A DNA stretch of 64,000 nt from Oreohelix idahoensis (GCA_024509875.1 JAMPIV010000585.1:682001-746000), one strand, 5' to 3'. Counted from the first letter of the stretch, positions 45,937-57,439 are shown. A program made the numbers and translations. The notes: generated from the sequence alone by a model not told the origin.

Positions 45937-46722
45937 GCTAAAGGTTACCAGACGTGCAATTGTAAAAGGTTAAGGCATTTAATATATTGCGATAGAGGTT
46001 TCAATTTTGAACGCTTTAGACACGATCGATTATGACGTGTATAGAGTTGTTTAGGACACAGTCGGTAACTAAGAAACGCTACCCTTTTCACATTGACCGT
46101 CAAGCTGTTAAGACGCGTATGACTTTCCTTCCAATGTTGGGCATGGTATTGCCATACAGATATATTTTATGCAAGTACGGACATGGGTCAGTCCATTGCT
46201 ATTACGAAGATTTGAAATGATTAAAGGTCAGTACGAAGTGAAAATTAAGGAAGGATGAATTACAGTCCATAGTATTTGATTTTGCCAGACTCATAGACTC
46301 ACTGTCGGCCGTTGGAAACCCCAACCGCGCGTGCATACAGCTATGACAATCTGCATACAGTAATTTGATTATTGGACAAGGACTGATAGGATATCTACAT
46401 ATCTATGCCATATATTTTCAAGTTATAATATGTACCTTTGTGATCAACATGCATGAATCGTCTTGACGTGTAATCTGTATTAAATAATTGTGGACTCAAT
46501 GGAACCGACTTGTCACATCAATCGTATTCCAAGGTTCAATTATTGTTCAGAATCTTCCACCCCTGCATTCGCGTAATCTTACATAGAAGGCACGATACAC
46601 GATCACTCAAGAATATCAAGAAGATAAAACAATGGCCAGAATTTATAACTACTTTATTGACATTATATGGAACATTGTTCAGAGCTAACCAAACCACTAC
46701 TTGCAACAGACCACTTGCAACA
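45937..46722 (+). mobile_element. 5' LTR of the intact gypsy-class element
   Basis: The sequence from CTGCTAAAGGTTACCAGACG to CTTGCAACA is repeated at 54192-54978. By eye I count about one substitution and one single-base indel in roughly 786 bp, so the insertion is young. The first 27 bp present in the 3' LTR (TGTTACGGTATATGATATTA and the next seven) are missing here, so this LTR is truncated at its left edge. Confidence 0.85.
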
Positions 46723-46723
46723 G

Positions 46724-46742
46724 TGGTGTCCGGTGTCTGGGG
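46724..46742 (+). promoter_or_regulatory. Probable primer-binding site
   Basis: TGGTGTCCGGTGTCTGG starts two bases after the LTR end. It begins with TGG, the complement of a tRNA CCA end, at the usual place. I do not identify the tRNA. Confidence 0.6.
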
Positions 46743-48289
46743 ATCGACAAAAAAAAATTTCTGAATGACTTTCGAATGAAATGTTTACGATCAAGTTACG
46801 ATCACATGATGTGCTGAATTATGACCTATGACGCAGTACTCAGTCTAATGCCTAACAACGCGACGTCACTGAAATTCGTGTAGGTGAAACTATCGGAGAA
46901 AAACTGAAGTCGTTCTTTTAAGCCTAACCAAGGGAAAAATAAGTCATTTGAAGCAGACACAAGAAATGGACTACAGGAGCAGGCAGTCAAGGGCATTAGC
47001 CTAGCTGTTGACGACCTATAGCACTGACCGAAGCAACGGGAAAGATAAGTCTAGCTGTTTAAATTGTCGTCATTGCAAAACCGTAATACTGAGTCCATTT
47101 CGCTTTGATTAGGCATGTCTATGTATTTTCATGTATATATGTTAAATTTGTTTTCCATCGTATGTATTTGTTGTTAATTCGTGGGCCGGTTGGAGAGGGA
47201 ACTGAAATCTCTGGGAATGTCGCGAACAGCTGACCACCTAGATTTCAGTCGTTCTTAGGGAACTTAAACGATCGCACTTTTGGAAGCCCATTGAGGTTGC
47301 CATTGGACAGTCTGTCCAAATTTGCTACCGTTTGACAATTTGCGTTAGCTGTACTGTCCCGTAGATAATTGGTGTATTTTATTCGTATTCAGTTAATAAT
47401 TTTATTCAGTTCTGTACCATGTTCGTCACTATTTCGTCCATTCTCCTCTGACTATCATTTATTTTATGATTGTTAATTTTCGTCCGTTATGAGTCCTGTG
47501 ACGTCATCATTTTTCGCAGTCATTTTTATTTTTTGTGTACTTTGAATATTAAGTTGACCTCGGGTCAGACCATGACCTTTCATTTGGTCTGTGACATTTC
47601 CGCTTATTTTATTTAGTTCATAAATTCATTTTTAATTGTGAAAATGTCTTGTTTGCGTCTTGACATTGTTTGTACCCTTTAGTTGCATCATTGCTTGTCT
47701 GTCCTCATGATATATATTTATATTACATTAATAATATGCTATTATATGCAATAATACACTTGTAATCTAATTTAATTAATTTTTTCTGAAATTTAAGGGT
47801 AATATGGGACATTGCATAATTATGCAGTGATAGTCCAAGAAAGTAGCACTACAATTTATCATAGATGCCTAGGGCATAATAATATAATATATATATTGAC
47901 AAAATAAATAATCTTATAGCTACCTTTGAGGTAATAGACCCATTGTATATTATTTAATATACTTTTCTGGTACTAAGAGAGTGACTTAGTACATTGAACA
48001 ATATCATTACTAGGAATTATACCCAACATTATTGGACATTGAAATTAATTGTGTGATATAATTACATTATATTTAACAGATATCATAACTATTTATGATA
48101 TAGTATTATTTAGATACAATATTGTTACAAAATATTGTCTATTAGTTGAACTTAGACATTAAGTTCAGTACTATTGTGATTATCTATATTGAATATTCCT
48201 AAGTTGAGTAAGTATAATAATTACTCTGAAGCTACTATTGACTAATTTAATCAGTAATTATTGATAATTACTTACAGATAAAAGTCAAA
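46743..48289 (+). other. Long untranslated leader of the gypsy-class element
   Basis: About 1.55 kb without a substantial ORF separate the primer-binding site from the gag start. It is AT-rich, especially after 47700. Long leaders can hold packaging signals or internal ribosome entry, but no specific structure can be claimed. Confidence 0.7.
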
Positions 48290-51200
48290 ATGCTTACTAT
48301 AGACCATTTCGTTAAGATTGGTCGTGAATATGGTTATAAATCTCAAGAACTTCGTCAGTTTGCTGAATCAGAACTCGAAAAATATGAAAGAAAGGAAGAA
48401 GAGAAAAAGGCTGCATTAAAGAAAGAGGAAGAGGAACAAAAGGCAGCATTAAAGAAAGAGGAAGAGGAACAAAAGGCAGCATTAAAGAAAGAGGAAGCAG
48501 AACTTGAGATGAAGCAAATTGCCAAGGAAAATAGGTTGAGAGAGATTGCTCAACGTGAAAGAGAAGAGCAAAGAGCAATCTCCAGGCAGGAAGAAGAGAA
48601 TAAATTGAAACGAGAGGAAATTATTTTACAACAAGAAATGGAATTGGCGCGTATTAAATTGGAGACAGCAAGATTACAAGCACAAAATGCTGATGCAAAC
48701 CAGAATAATAACGCACAAAATGGATCATCATCCAGCCAGCCTAAACACTTCTACAACTTTAAACTACCCATTTTCAACTTGAACGTCGACGACCTTTCAT
48801 CGTTCCTGGCACGTTTTGAACAGACTTGCAAAACAAACCATTTGCCTGAAGAGTCATGGGTACTCAAGTTAAATGAATTCTTGGTTGGAGAACCACTGAC
48901 AGCTTCTCAAAATGCTGACCCATCAATAGCTAATAACTACGGTGCTATTAAGTCCTTGCTTCTACGAAGATTTCACCTGGACGAGGAACACTGTAGGTTG
49001 AAATTTAAGGGAATTTTACCTGAATCTCCAAGGGATTTTGCAGGATTCATTGCGAATATACGCAATACATTTAACAGATGGGTTGAACTGGCAGAAGTCA
49101 ACAAATCATACGACAAATTAGTTGATTTACTACTACGAGATAAGGTATTATCTTCGGTTAGCCAGCCATTTTTTGCATATTTGCAGGAGCGTAAACCAGG
49201 TACTATGGATGAGTTAGAAAAAATTTCTTTAAACTACTGTTCGGCACACCCGAATGCAACCATTTCTAACTCCTCATTAAGAGAACCTCTACCTGTGGCG
49301 TCTAATATGGCCTACAATCACAATAACAAACAAAGACATCACAGTGTAGACAGAAGCAGGTTCCAAAGAAATCACAATGTTAACTTTCAGAAGGGACATA
49401 ATAATGATTTCAACAATAAAAATGAGTTCAACAGAGGTAGATCACGAGATAGAAATTATTCACCTCAAACAAACTACCACAATGGTCAACATAACACTCA
49501 TTATAATCGATCACATACTCCCAATGATAATAGTAACTGGAAGGGTAATAATCATGGCTCGAGACATCGAGATAATAGTTACTATAGAGGACGACGAGAT
49601 AATTCTAACAATTATACTCGGAATCGATCTCATTCTCGGGGATCATCTCATTACAACCATAATACAGGGGCGGCAGTTACAAATAATACTACCCCTATAG
49701 CTCAGGTTCCACTTGACAATAATACAACACAGTCTTCTGCTGCATGTTTTGCTATTAATTATAATGTGGCAAATAGTTGCCAGCAATGCAATCTTATTTT
49801 TCAGAAGGCGAAAGAAACAGTGCTTAACTGCGGACATATTATACCACAGGTAGGTCTTGCAGTCAACGATGGAACAGGCCTACTAATTTTTAACAGAGGA
49901 TTAGTTAATGGAACCGTCGTCTCAGTATTGAGGGATTCGGGATCCACAACGATTGGTGTACGACAGTCGCTGGTACATCCCAGCTGTGCAACGGGGGAAT
50001 ATGTTCGTTGCATGACGTTTGGTGGAACAATAGAGTTTTACCCCACAGCTATTATTCATGTCAACACTCCTTTCTTCACAGGAAACGTAAAAGTATGTAT
50101 GCTAAAAAAGCCTATAGCTGATTTGATGGTTGGTCGTATACACGGCAGTAAAGATTGTACTCCAGATGAGATTATAGAATGGGAGAAACATAACCTATGC
50201 ACTGGAAACGCCGTGACGACTAGAGCACAGACTCAACTCATGGAGAAAGTTGATGATAATAAAATGGATGCAGACAACCAAGAGGAATTTGTAGTCAATT
50301 CACCTATTGACAGGGAAACATTTGCAACCAAACAAAAAGAGGATAAATCTTTAAAAAAATTTTTTACGTTGGTTGATAAAGTTGACAATCTATCCTCAGG
50401 TAATAATAACAAACATTGTTTTGTTATTAAAAATGGCATATTGATTAGATGTTTTCATGACAAATCACAAATGAAACAACAAGTTATGGTCCCATATACT
50501 TTTAGACGGTACATTCTTCAACATGCACATGACTCACATTGTGCTGGACATATGGGATATACTCGAACACGATCTCGAGTACTGTCTTCATTCTTTTGGC
50601 CAGGGGTGTCAAGAGATATTTCGCAGTATGTACGTTCCTGTACTACATGCCAAGAAGTGAAAGCACGTGGAGCTTTTCACACGGCGCCTATTCAGGCTTG
50701 CGATATCTCAGTGAGACCTTTTGACAAGATGGCAATAGACATTATTGGTCCATTGCTACCATCGGCCAGAGGACATAGATTCGTCCTTACGTGCATTGAT
50801 TTGTGCACACGATGGCCGGAAGCTATCCCATTAAAGACCACCACTACCACAGATGTAGCTGATGCACTACATCTCATCTTTTCTAGAATAGGGTTTCCTA
50901 GAAAACTTTTATCAGACCATGGGTCACAGTTTATATCTGACACCATGAAGGAAGTCATGAAAACTTGGGACATTGATAGGAATTTAAGTAGTATTTATCA
51001 TCCGATGAGTAATGGTGCGGTTGAAAGACTTAACCGTACACTTAAACAACTACTACATAAGGTTACTGCTAAGCACCCTCATGACTGGGACAGAGCACTC
51101 CCAGCTGTTCTATTTGCTTATCGGGAGGTACCGCATGAACAAACTGGCTTCTCTCCCTTTGAATTAGTTTTTGGTGCTCCCCCAAGAGGTCCTATGGGAC

Positions 51201-53119
51201 TAATAAAAGACTTATTAATTGACGACGAGATGACTCAGGACACTCAGTCATCTTACGAGTACGTGATTAATCTTCGGAAGAACATTATTGAGTCTTGCCA
51301 GTTGGCAACAGCTTCTTCTGAGGCTGCAAAAGCTAAGGCTCGATCTCTACAAAATATGTCTCGACGATTACGCCAATTATTCCCAGGCGACGAGGCTTAT
51401 GTGTTACTTCCTCACAATAACAATAAATTATTGATATCTTGGAATGGTCCTTACAAAGTCATTGATAAAATTTCCGACGTCGATTACGTCTTAGATATCA
51501 AGGGACACAAAAAGATATTTCATATTAACATGCTCAAGCAATTTCATACACGTCCTGAACACTTACAGTCAATTTTTCATGAACTAGATGACAACACAGT
51601 ATCCACTTGTCATTATACTAACTTATCTGTCATCCAGGAAGAAGAATCTTCTTTTCCTGAGGTACAGTTACCGTTACCTGTACCAGTAGTTCAACCTACT
51701 GAATCTTGGCGGGATGTAACCATCTCTTCAACGGTTACACCGCAACAGCGTCTACAGATTGCTAATCTATTACAATCTTATCCAGATGTGTTGACCGACG
51801 TTCCGGGTCGCACATCGGCTATCAGTCATGACATTACTCTCAATGACGATACACCTATTCGTGTACATCCCTATTCTGTTCCTTTACATTTCCTTGCTAA
51901 AACTACTAAAGAACTTGAACAGATGTTGTCTCTGGGAATCATTGAGACTAGTAATTCGCCATTCTCTTCTCCATTAGTGATTGTCCGGAAGAAGGACAAT
52001 AACATTAGACTATGTGTTGATTATAGAAAATTAAATGCTAAGACTATAGTTGACAGCGAACCACATCCACTTATCGACGACTTACTACCACGTCTATCCA
52101 ACGCAACTATATTTAGTAAGATAGACTTAACTAAAGGTTATTGGCAGATACCACTGACCGAAAAGGCTAAGTACTACACCGCATTTTCCACGCCACAAGG
52201 TCTATACCAGTGGAATGTGATGCCTTTTGGGCTTGTTAATGCGCCAGCTACCTTCATTCGCCTGATGCGACAAATTTTATCAGGTAGACCAGACGTTATT
52301 ACATATATTGACGACATATGCTTGTTTAGTTCGTCGTTTGAGGAACATGTTTCGGGACTTAGATATGTTTTTGACACTCTAAGGAATTATCATCTAACTG
52401 CTAAACCTACAAAGGTGCAAATCGCGTGTAATGAGATAACCTTTTTGGGACATATCATTGGATCGGGATATATCCGAACGTTACCTAGTACAGTCTCAAA
52501 AATTCTAAACATAGCAATTCCTCAGACGAAGAAACAGGTCAGGAGTTTGTTAGGACTTGTTCAATATTACAGTAGATTCATACCAAACTTGTCATCCATC
52601 ACGGCTGTATTGTCTTCATTGTTAAAAAAAGATATGCCGGTGAAGGTGACATGGACTGGTACATGCAATGAAACTTTCAACAAAATTATAAATTTGTTCT
52701 CACATGAACCAATTTTAAGACTTCCCGATGCTTCCAAAAGATTTTTCTTACGAACAGATGCTAGTAACTACGGCATTGGTGCATGCCTGCTCCAGAACCA
52801 TGACGGCATTCTACACCCCACCTTATATATATCAAGAAAGCTGAAGCCGGCTGAAACAAAGTATTCCACAGTCGACAAGGAACTTTTGTCTGTGATCTGG
52901 GCAATAACGAAGCTGGAGAAATTCTTACTCGGTGCCCCCTTTACCATACAGACGGACCAACGTGCGGTCGCATCCTTGCGTCGATCCAACCACAAAAGCC
53001 AAAAACTTGCCAGATATTCAATCATCCTACAGCCATTCGAGTTCTCCATTGAACACATACCTGGCACTGAAAATTGTGTGGCAGATGCGTTGTCACGTAA
53101 TCCTATTGACGACGAATAA
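48290..53119 (+). CDS. gag-pol: Gag-Pol polyprotein of a Gmr1-type (integrase before RT) gypsy-class retrotransposon
   Basis: One uninterrupted 1609-codon ORF encodes all proteins for particle formation, reverse transcription and integration. Residues 20-135 form a Glu/Lys/Arg coiled coil with repeated KKEEEEQKAAL units. Residues 154-320 are capsid-like, and 337-450 are rich in Asn, His and Arg with no CCHC knuckle. The protease has RDSGST (Asp549). The integrase follows: a His-His-Cys-Cys zinc domain (about 747-787), Asp817, Asp876 and Glu912 with DD35E spacing, and a GPY/F-like WNGPYKV at 1051. Only then comes reverse transcriptase: CVDYRKLN, KIDLTKGYWQ (Asp1279) and YIDD (1339-1342). RNase H follows with Asp1490 and ADALSR near the end. 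This domain order is that described for Gmr1 elements. With matching LTRs and no stops it may be active. Confidence 0.95.
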   Translation: MLTIDHFVKIGREYGYKSQELRQFAESELEKYERKEEEKKAALKKEEEEQKAALKKEEEEQKAALKKEEAELEMKQIAKENRLREIAQREREEQRAISRQEEENKLKREEIILQQEMELARIKLETARLQAQNADANQNNNAQNGSSSSQPKHFYNFKLPIFNLNVDDLSSFLARFEQTCKTNHLPEESWVLKLNEFLVGEPLTASQNADPSIANNYGAIKSLLLRRFHLDEEHCRLKFKGILPESPRDFAGFIANIRNTFNRWVELAEVNKSYDKLVDLLLRDKVLSSVSQPFFAYLQERKPGTMDELEKISLNYCSAHPNATISNSSLREPLPVASNMAYNHNNKQRHHSVDRSRFQRNHNVNFQKGHNNDFNNKNEFNRGRSRDRNYSPQTNYHNGQHNTHYNRSHTPNDNSNWKGNNHGSRHRDNSYYRGRRDNSNNYTRNRSHSRGSSHYNHNTGAAVTNNTTPIAQVPLDNNTTQSSAACFAINYNVANSCQQCNLIFQKAKETVLNCGHIIPQVGLAVNDGTGLLIFNRGLVNGTVVSVLRDSGSTTIGVRQSLVHPSCATGEYVRCMTFGGTIEFYPTAIIHVNTPFFTGNVKVCMLKKPIADLMVGRIHGSKDCTPDEIIEWEKHNLCTGNAVTTRAQTQLMEKVDDNKMDADNQEEFVVNSPIDRETFATKQKEDKSLKKFFTLVDKVDNLSSGNNNKHCFVIKNGILIRCFHDKSQMKQQVMVPYTFRRYILQHAHDSHCAGHMGYTRTRSRVLSSFFWPGVSRDISQYVRSCTTCQEVKARGAFHTAPIQACDISVRPFDKMAIDIIGPLLPSARGHRFVLTCIDLCTRWPEAIPLKTTTTTDVADALHLIFSRIGFPRKLLSDHGSQFISDTMKEVMKTWDIDRNLSSIYHPMSNGAVERLNRTLKQLLHKVTAKHPHDWDRALPAVLFAYREVPHEQTGFSPFELVFGAPPRGPMGLIKDLLIDDEMTQDTQSSYEYVINLRKNIIESCQLATASSEAAKAKARSLQNMSRRLRQLFPGDEAYVLLPHNNNKLLISWNGPYKVIDKISDVDYVLDIKGHKKIFHINMLKQFHTRPEHLQSIFHELDDNTVSTCHYTNLSVIQEEESSFPEVQLPLPVPVVQPTESWRDVTISSTVTPQQRLQIANLLQSYPDVLTDVPGRTSAISHDITLNDDTPIRVHPYSVPLHFLAKTTKELEQMLSLGIIETSNSPFSSPLVIVRKKDNNIRLCVDYRKLNAKTIVDSEPHPLIDDLLPRLSNATIFSKIDLTKGYWQIPLTEKAKYYTAFSTPQGLYQWNVMPFGLVNAPATFIRLMRQILSGRPDVITYIDDICLFSSSFEEHVSGLRYVFDTLRNYHLTAKPTKVQIACNEITFLGHIIGSGYIRTLPSTVSKILNIAIPQTKKQVRSLLGLVQYYSRFIPNLSSITAVLSSLLKKDMPVKVTWTGTCNETFNKIINLFSHEPILRLPDASKRFFLRTDASNYGIGACLLQNHDGILHPTLYISRKLKPAETKYSTVDKELLSVIWAITKLEKFLLGAPFTIQTDQRAVASLRRSNHKSQKLARYSIILQPFEFSIEHIPGTENCVADALSRNPIDDE

Positions 53120-54164
53120 TCAACATTGACACTCTTAAACTACATCAATCAGAACTACATTGGATTGAACGAAGTATCAACTATAAAGGAACTAACCTTG
53201 CCTTCAATTCAAACTTTATAAAAAATATATGCATCACAGAATTGAACGACAAGACAATCAAGGTATATATACTTACATTCGAACTTCGTATAATATCCAT
53301 ACACGATATACGAATATCATTGAACAATCATGGAATAATATCTGACGACAAGTCGAACTTATTATCCTATGGACTCTTAATTCTTCGATGCAGTTATAAA
53401 TGACATTTCTTTCCGACGTGGACATTTGAACACTTTTGCCTAAAAGAATTCATCAGGATCAAGACTACGGATGGATCATCATATCCTATACTAATTAATT
53501 AGTTAACTTAACTTCTTAATTGAATTATTATCAATAAAATGAAAGGTGAGAAAAAAAATTAAATGAATGAAAAAAAAAAAAAAAAGAGAACGAAATACTA
53601 AAAAGAAGAAATTATGAAAAGAGAAAATAAATCTCACACAAGTATTAGATTAATAATTTTTTTTTTAATGTACCTATACAGTATTTAGTTAGTTAAGTTA
53701 GTTAGTTATTATTCACTAACACTTAACACACACAATTAAGTTAAAACTTATATTCGAATTTCTTTCTATTTCTTCTTACTTAGTTTGTCTTTTCTTCTCT
53801 CATAACATCGCGTGAAATTAGAATCTTAATAATTTAACTCTTAGTTTAATTAATTAATTTAATTTTAATTAGTCAAATTAATTCATATATGACATACTAA
53901 TACGACAGACCTTACTTTAATTTAATTCTATCATTCACTATTAACATTGGACATTTATTTAGTTGATATAATAATATGTATAATATTGATATATAACGTT
54001 AGATGACTATGACAAATAGTTAGTTGACACGACCGCAACAGTTCTACTCAGAACATCGTCGGCCATATGTCACAATTGTGTTAAATTTTTTTGAAAAATT
54101 GTTAAGTCGGATAGATATTGAAAAAAAATCTATCGATTTTTTTTTTCCCCGGTGTACAGGGAAT
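53120..54164 (+). other. 3' noncoding region of the gypsy-class element
   Basis: About 1 kb of AT-rich sequence lies between the stop codon and the 3' LTR, with A runs at 53550-53585 and a T run at 54131-54150. A clear polypurine tract is not obvious; ACAGGGAAT just before the LTR is the only candidate. Confidence 0.6.
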
Positions 54165-54978
54165 TGTTACGGTATATGATATTAACGCCGTCTGCTAAAG
54201 GTTACCAGACGTGCAATTGTAAAGGTTAAGGCATTTAATATATTGCGATAGAGGTTTCAATTTTGAACGCTTTAGACACGATCGATTATGACGTGTATAG
54301 AGTTGTTTAGGACACAGTCGGTAACTAAGAAACGCTACCCTTTTCACATTGACCGTCAAGCTGTTAAGACGCGTATGACTTTCCTTCCAATGTTGGGCAT
54401 GGTATTGCCATACAGATATATTTTATGCAAGTACGGACATGGGTCAGTCCATTGCTATTACGAAGATTTGAAATGATTAAAGGTCAGTACGAAGTGAAAA
54501 TTAAGGAAGGATGAATTACAGTCCATAGTATTTGATTTTGCCAGACTCATAGACTCACTGTCGGCCGTTGGAAACCCCAACCGCGCGTGCATACAGCTAT
54601 GACAATCTGCATACAGTAATTTGATTATTGGACAAGGACTGATAGGATATCTACATATCTATGCCATATATTTTCAAGTTATAATATGTACCTTTGTGAT
54701 CAACATGCATGAATCGTTTTGACGTGTAATCTGTATTAAATAATTGTGGACTCAATGGAACCGACTTGTCACATCAATCGTATTCCAAGGTTCAATTATT
54801 GTTCAGAATCTTCCACCCCTGCATTCGCGTAATCTTACATAGAAGGCACGATACACGATCACTCAAGAATATCAAGAAGATAAAACAATGGCCAGAATTT
54901 ATAACTACTTTATTGACATTATATGGAACATTGTTCAGAGCTAACCAAACCACTACTTGCAACAGACCACTTGCAACA
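54165..54978 (+). mobile_element. 3' LTR of the gypsy-class element
   Basis: It begins TGTTACGG and ends TTGCAACA, canonical TG...CA ends. Positions 54192-54978 match the 5' LTR almost perfectly. It is 27 bp longer at its left end than the 5' copy. The flanking GTACACCACAATAG belongs to the outer element. Confidence 0.85.
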
Positions 54979-55148
54979 GTACACCACAATAGTACCTTAT
55001 AACAACTATCGAGAGACGAACGAACCTGTCATACCTCTACAAGAATAAACACCTCTAGCGGACAGCTAGTAACTAACTTGCTAGATAGAAAGAAGTAGTC
55101 ACATATATATGTACTATTAATTGGAGCCGTGATTACCTCACGGTCACA
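54979..55148. mobile_element. Outer TGTGAC...GTCACA element, right part
   Basis: This 170-bp stretch ends CCTCACGGTCACA, the inverted counterpart of the start at 45287, and is followed by the TGGT duplication at 55149-55152. AGAATAAACACC near 55044 contains an AATAAA-type signal. Confidence 0.75.
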
Positions 55149-55285
55149 TGGTGGCGTCTTGAATGGCAGCAACAAACTTTCTCCACTTTGGTCCTTGGCC
55201 GCTGACTGACAAAGCAATCAGTGACCATCACACCTCATAGCGTCTTGTATGGCATCAACAAACTGTCTCCACTTTGCTTGTAGGG
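55149..55285 (-). repeat. 86-bp tandem array, right part
   Basis: The array resumes with TGGTGGCGTCTTGAATGGCA, exactly where the left part broke off, then GCTGACTGACAAAGCAATCA at 55200. About one and a half more units follow. They are more diverged than those on the left. Confidence 0.85.
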
Positions 55286-55480
55286 GTGCAAAATTGGGTG
55301 AGCGTCCTTTCACAATGTATTTTCACAGCAAGATGATGGTGCCATTTGGTTGGTCCCAGGTTCGATTCACAGTGAGCCTACCATACTTTATGTCCAAAGA
55401 GTGCCTGTTAATTACCTTTATTTATTTATTGTTTACATGACTCAGGTTGCCTTCATTATTTATTTAAGAGTTCACCCATC
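55286..55480 (+). mobile_element. SINE fragment with a B-box-like motif
   Basis: GGTCCCAGGTTCGATTCACA contains a B box (GGTTCGATTC) of a tRNA-derived promoter. The A-box side is not clear. The end of the fragment is not fixed. Confidence 0.4.
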
Positions 55481-55645
55481 GGTGGGCTGCTATCTTCCGT
55501 GGGATGTCCCAACTCTGGTTCATGCTTAGCATCTCTGCTTCCACAGTTGTACACCAGGTGGCTTTTGGCCAGCCTTGCTTTCGCTTTCCTTCTGGAGTCC
55601 ATAGCATGGCAGTCATAAGGAGCAGAAAAGAAGAAGAAGATAATG
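55480..55645 (-). mobile_element. LINE 3' fragment of the (GAA)n family
   Basis: The minus frame encodes LWTPEGKRKQGWPKATWCTT and VEAEMLSMNQSWD, matching the C-terminus at 2030-2140. The left and right limits are approximate. Confidence 0.7.
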
Positions 55646-56051
55646 ATGAATGAAATAAAGAAGACATGAAAAGAGCTAAAACCGTTTCTTTATAACGACG
55701 ATGAGTGATGTTACGTAAGTTTTGTTTTATTGTGGTGTTTTATAGTTTCTGTTTGAACAAACATGACAATACCGGCACTGTGGCATTTCAATAATTTCAC
55801 TCTGTTCATTAAAATTACACTTACTACCCTAACCCAATTTTATTTTTTAATGGTTAAAGGCTGGGCAGAAGGAGACATTTGAACATAGCATGTGCAGACA
55901 CACTAAAACAGATTTATGATGTCCAGAGGGTAGCGTTGCCTAAGTAAAAAAGCAATACGATCTTCCCATTTTTAGCGCTAAACAGAGGCCAAGCCCTGCT
56001 TCCGCGCATTGTGTTGCAAAAGATATGGAAATCATTGCAAACCGGGAATAG
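55646..56051. other. Upstream region of the small host-like gene
   Basis: No coding region is seen. Any promoter or 5' untranslated sequence of the gene starting at 56052 should lie here, but I find no clear core promoter motif. Confidence 0.35.
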
Positions 56052-56160
56052 ATGGCGACTCTTGGAAACAACATGACTGCTATTTACGGTATTAAATTTG
56101 ACTGTGGAGGTTTTTTTAATGCTTATGTGGAGGAAGATGATATTAAACGGATACACAGTG
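56052..56160 (+). CDS. Exon 1 of an unrecognised 133-residue protein
   Basis: ATG at 56052 (MATLGNNMTAIYGIKFDCGG, then FFNAYVEEDDIKRIHS) runs to a consensus donor, CACAGTGGTAAGT, at 56160/56161 and ends in phase 1. A second in-frame ATG is at 56073. Exons 2 (56856-57047) and 3 (57743-57843) continue the same frame with GT-AG borders. The total is 109 + 192 + 98 coding bases plus the stop. I do not recognise the protein. It has no signal peptide, membrane span or known motif, mixed acidic and basic segments, and a basic C-terminus (RKKTGSF). It is not similar to any transposon ORF I know, so it looks like a host gene. Confidence 0.65.
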
Positions 56161-56855
56161 GTAAGTTTCAATATTTTTTGTTGCAGGATTTCTGTTCGAT
56201 ATTAATAAAACAGTGATCTTAAAAAAGGAAAGAAATATCTATTGATAAATTACCGTTTTTTTAAAGACACTGTTTCGTGCCCAGTATGCTCCGGGCATTG
56301 CAACACCAATTTAGTTTAAAGGTGTAAAATAAATGTCTATTTACTAGTGGTCTTTGATGTCATTGTTACAATAATTATGAAATGTAAAAACATTTTGAAC
56401 TTGCAGTCTTTATATATTAAGATCAGTACGATTCATCACTGTCCACAAAATGTACAACCTTGTTTAGTTTTGTCAGGTTTTATTTCGTTTTTGTTTGTTT
56501 GAGTTTTGTTTTTTTAAACATACAAGCATAATTGGTAATTGTGATTTGCCCTATTTAACAATGATTTGACAGGTGTGATGCCACTTTCCCATGTCGGCAG
56601 TTGCTCATATTATTTGGAATTGAAAACAATAAATATCCTAATTATAACCCATCAGAAATTGAACAGGATATCTTTCATCATTAAATTATTAAAAAAAACC
56701 AGCTAACAGAACAGTATAGGCATGTTTGCCTTATTTATACTAGTAAGTGTTATTTTGATTCAATAAAAAATTAATGGTTGTTAAAATTTTTAAGCATGCT
56801 TGTTAATTTTTTGTTTCCAAAAACTTATCCACATATTCTCATAATCTGTTGACAG
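56161..56855 (+). other. Intron 1 of the small gene
   Basis: GTAAGT start and CTGTTGACAG end. AT-rich, without an obvious mobile element. Confidence 0.55.
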
Positions 56856-57047
56856 AATCTTCAGTGTTCTACATAGTAGAACTTGTTGCCAAACCGTTGA
56901 TTCAGTTTGGCTTAACAAAAAGTAATTCCATAATGGGGGAGCTGATCACAGCGGGTTATCCTGAGTGCTCTCATGTGGGCCAGCTGTGTAGATTGGCTCC
57001 TAAAATCAGCGATGATACCATTGATGAGATCGATCAACAAAGCAAAG
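56856..57047 (+). CDS. Exon 2 of the unrecognised 133-residue protein
   Basis: The exon begins after TGTTGACAG and ends before GTTAGATTC. It is 192 nt, a multiple of three, and enters and leaves in phase 1. It encodes SSVFYIVELVAKPLIQFGLT, KSNSIMGELITAGYPECSHV, GQLCRLAPKISDDTIDEIDQ and QSK. The first half could be an amphipathic helix. Three Cys-containing spots occur in the whole protein, but they do not form a recognised metal site. Because its length is divisible by three, skipping it would keep the frame. Confidence 0.7.
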
Positions 57048-57439
57048 GTTAGATTCAAGTGATCGTGTCAGTATTTATAGGCTATGTATATATTGCTTTA
57101 ACATTTTTTTATCGATTAATGTAATCTCTTAAATCGAAGATTAATCTATCAGTTTCAAACAATTAGAAAATGTATAGGCCTAAATATTTTATAATATTTT
57201 ACATAATTAAAGCGAATTATAGATTTTTACATTTCAACAGCGCAATCATTGTACGACAAACAGGCGAAAATTGCGCAGAGTACTTATATAAATATAAACT
57301 CAGGCTAGCAGGCTTTGTCCGATAATAATTCAACCTGAAACTTCACCTTTCGGTATATAAGACGCACCCCGTTTTTGAGACAATTTTGTAGGAAGGTAAT
57401 TGCATCTTATAGGTCATCAAATACAGTACATGCACAAAT

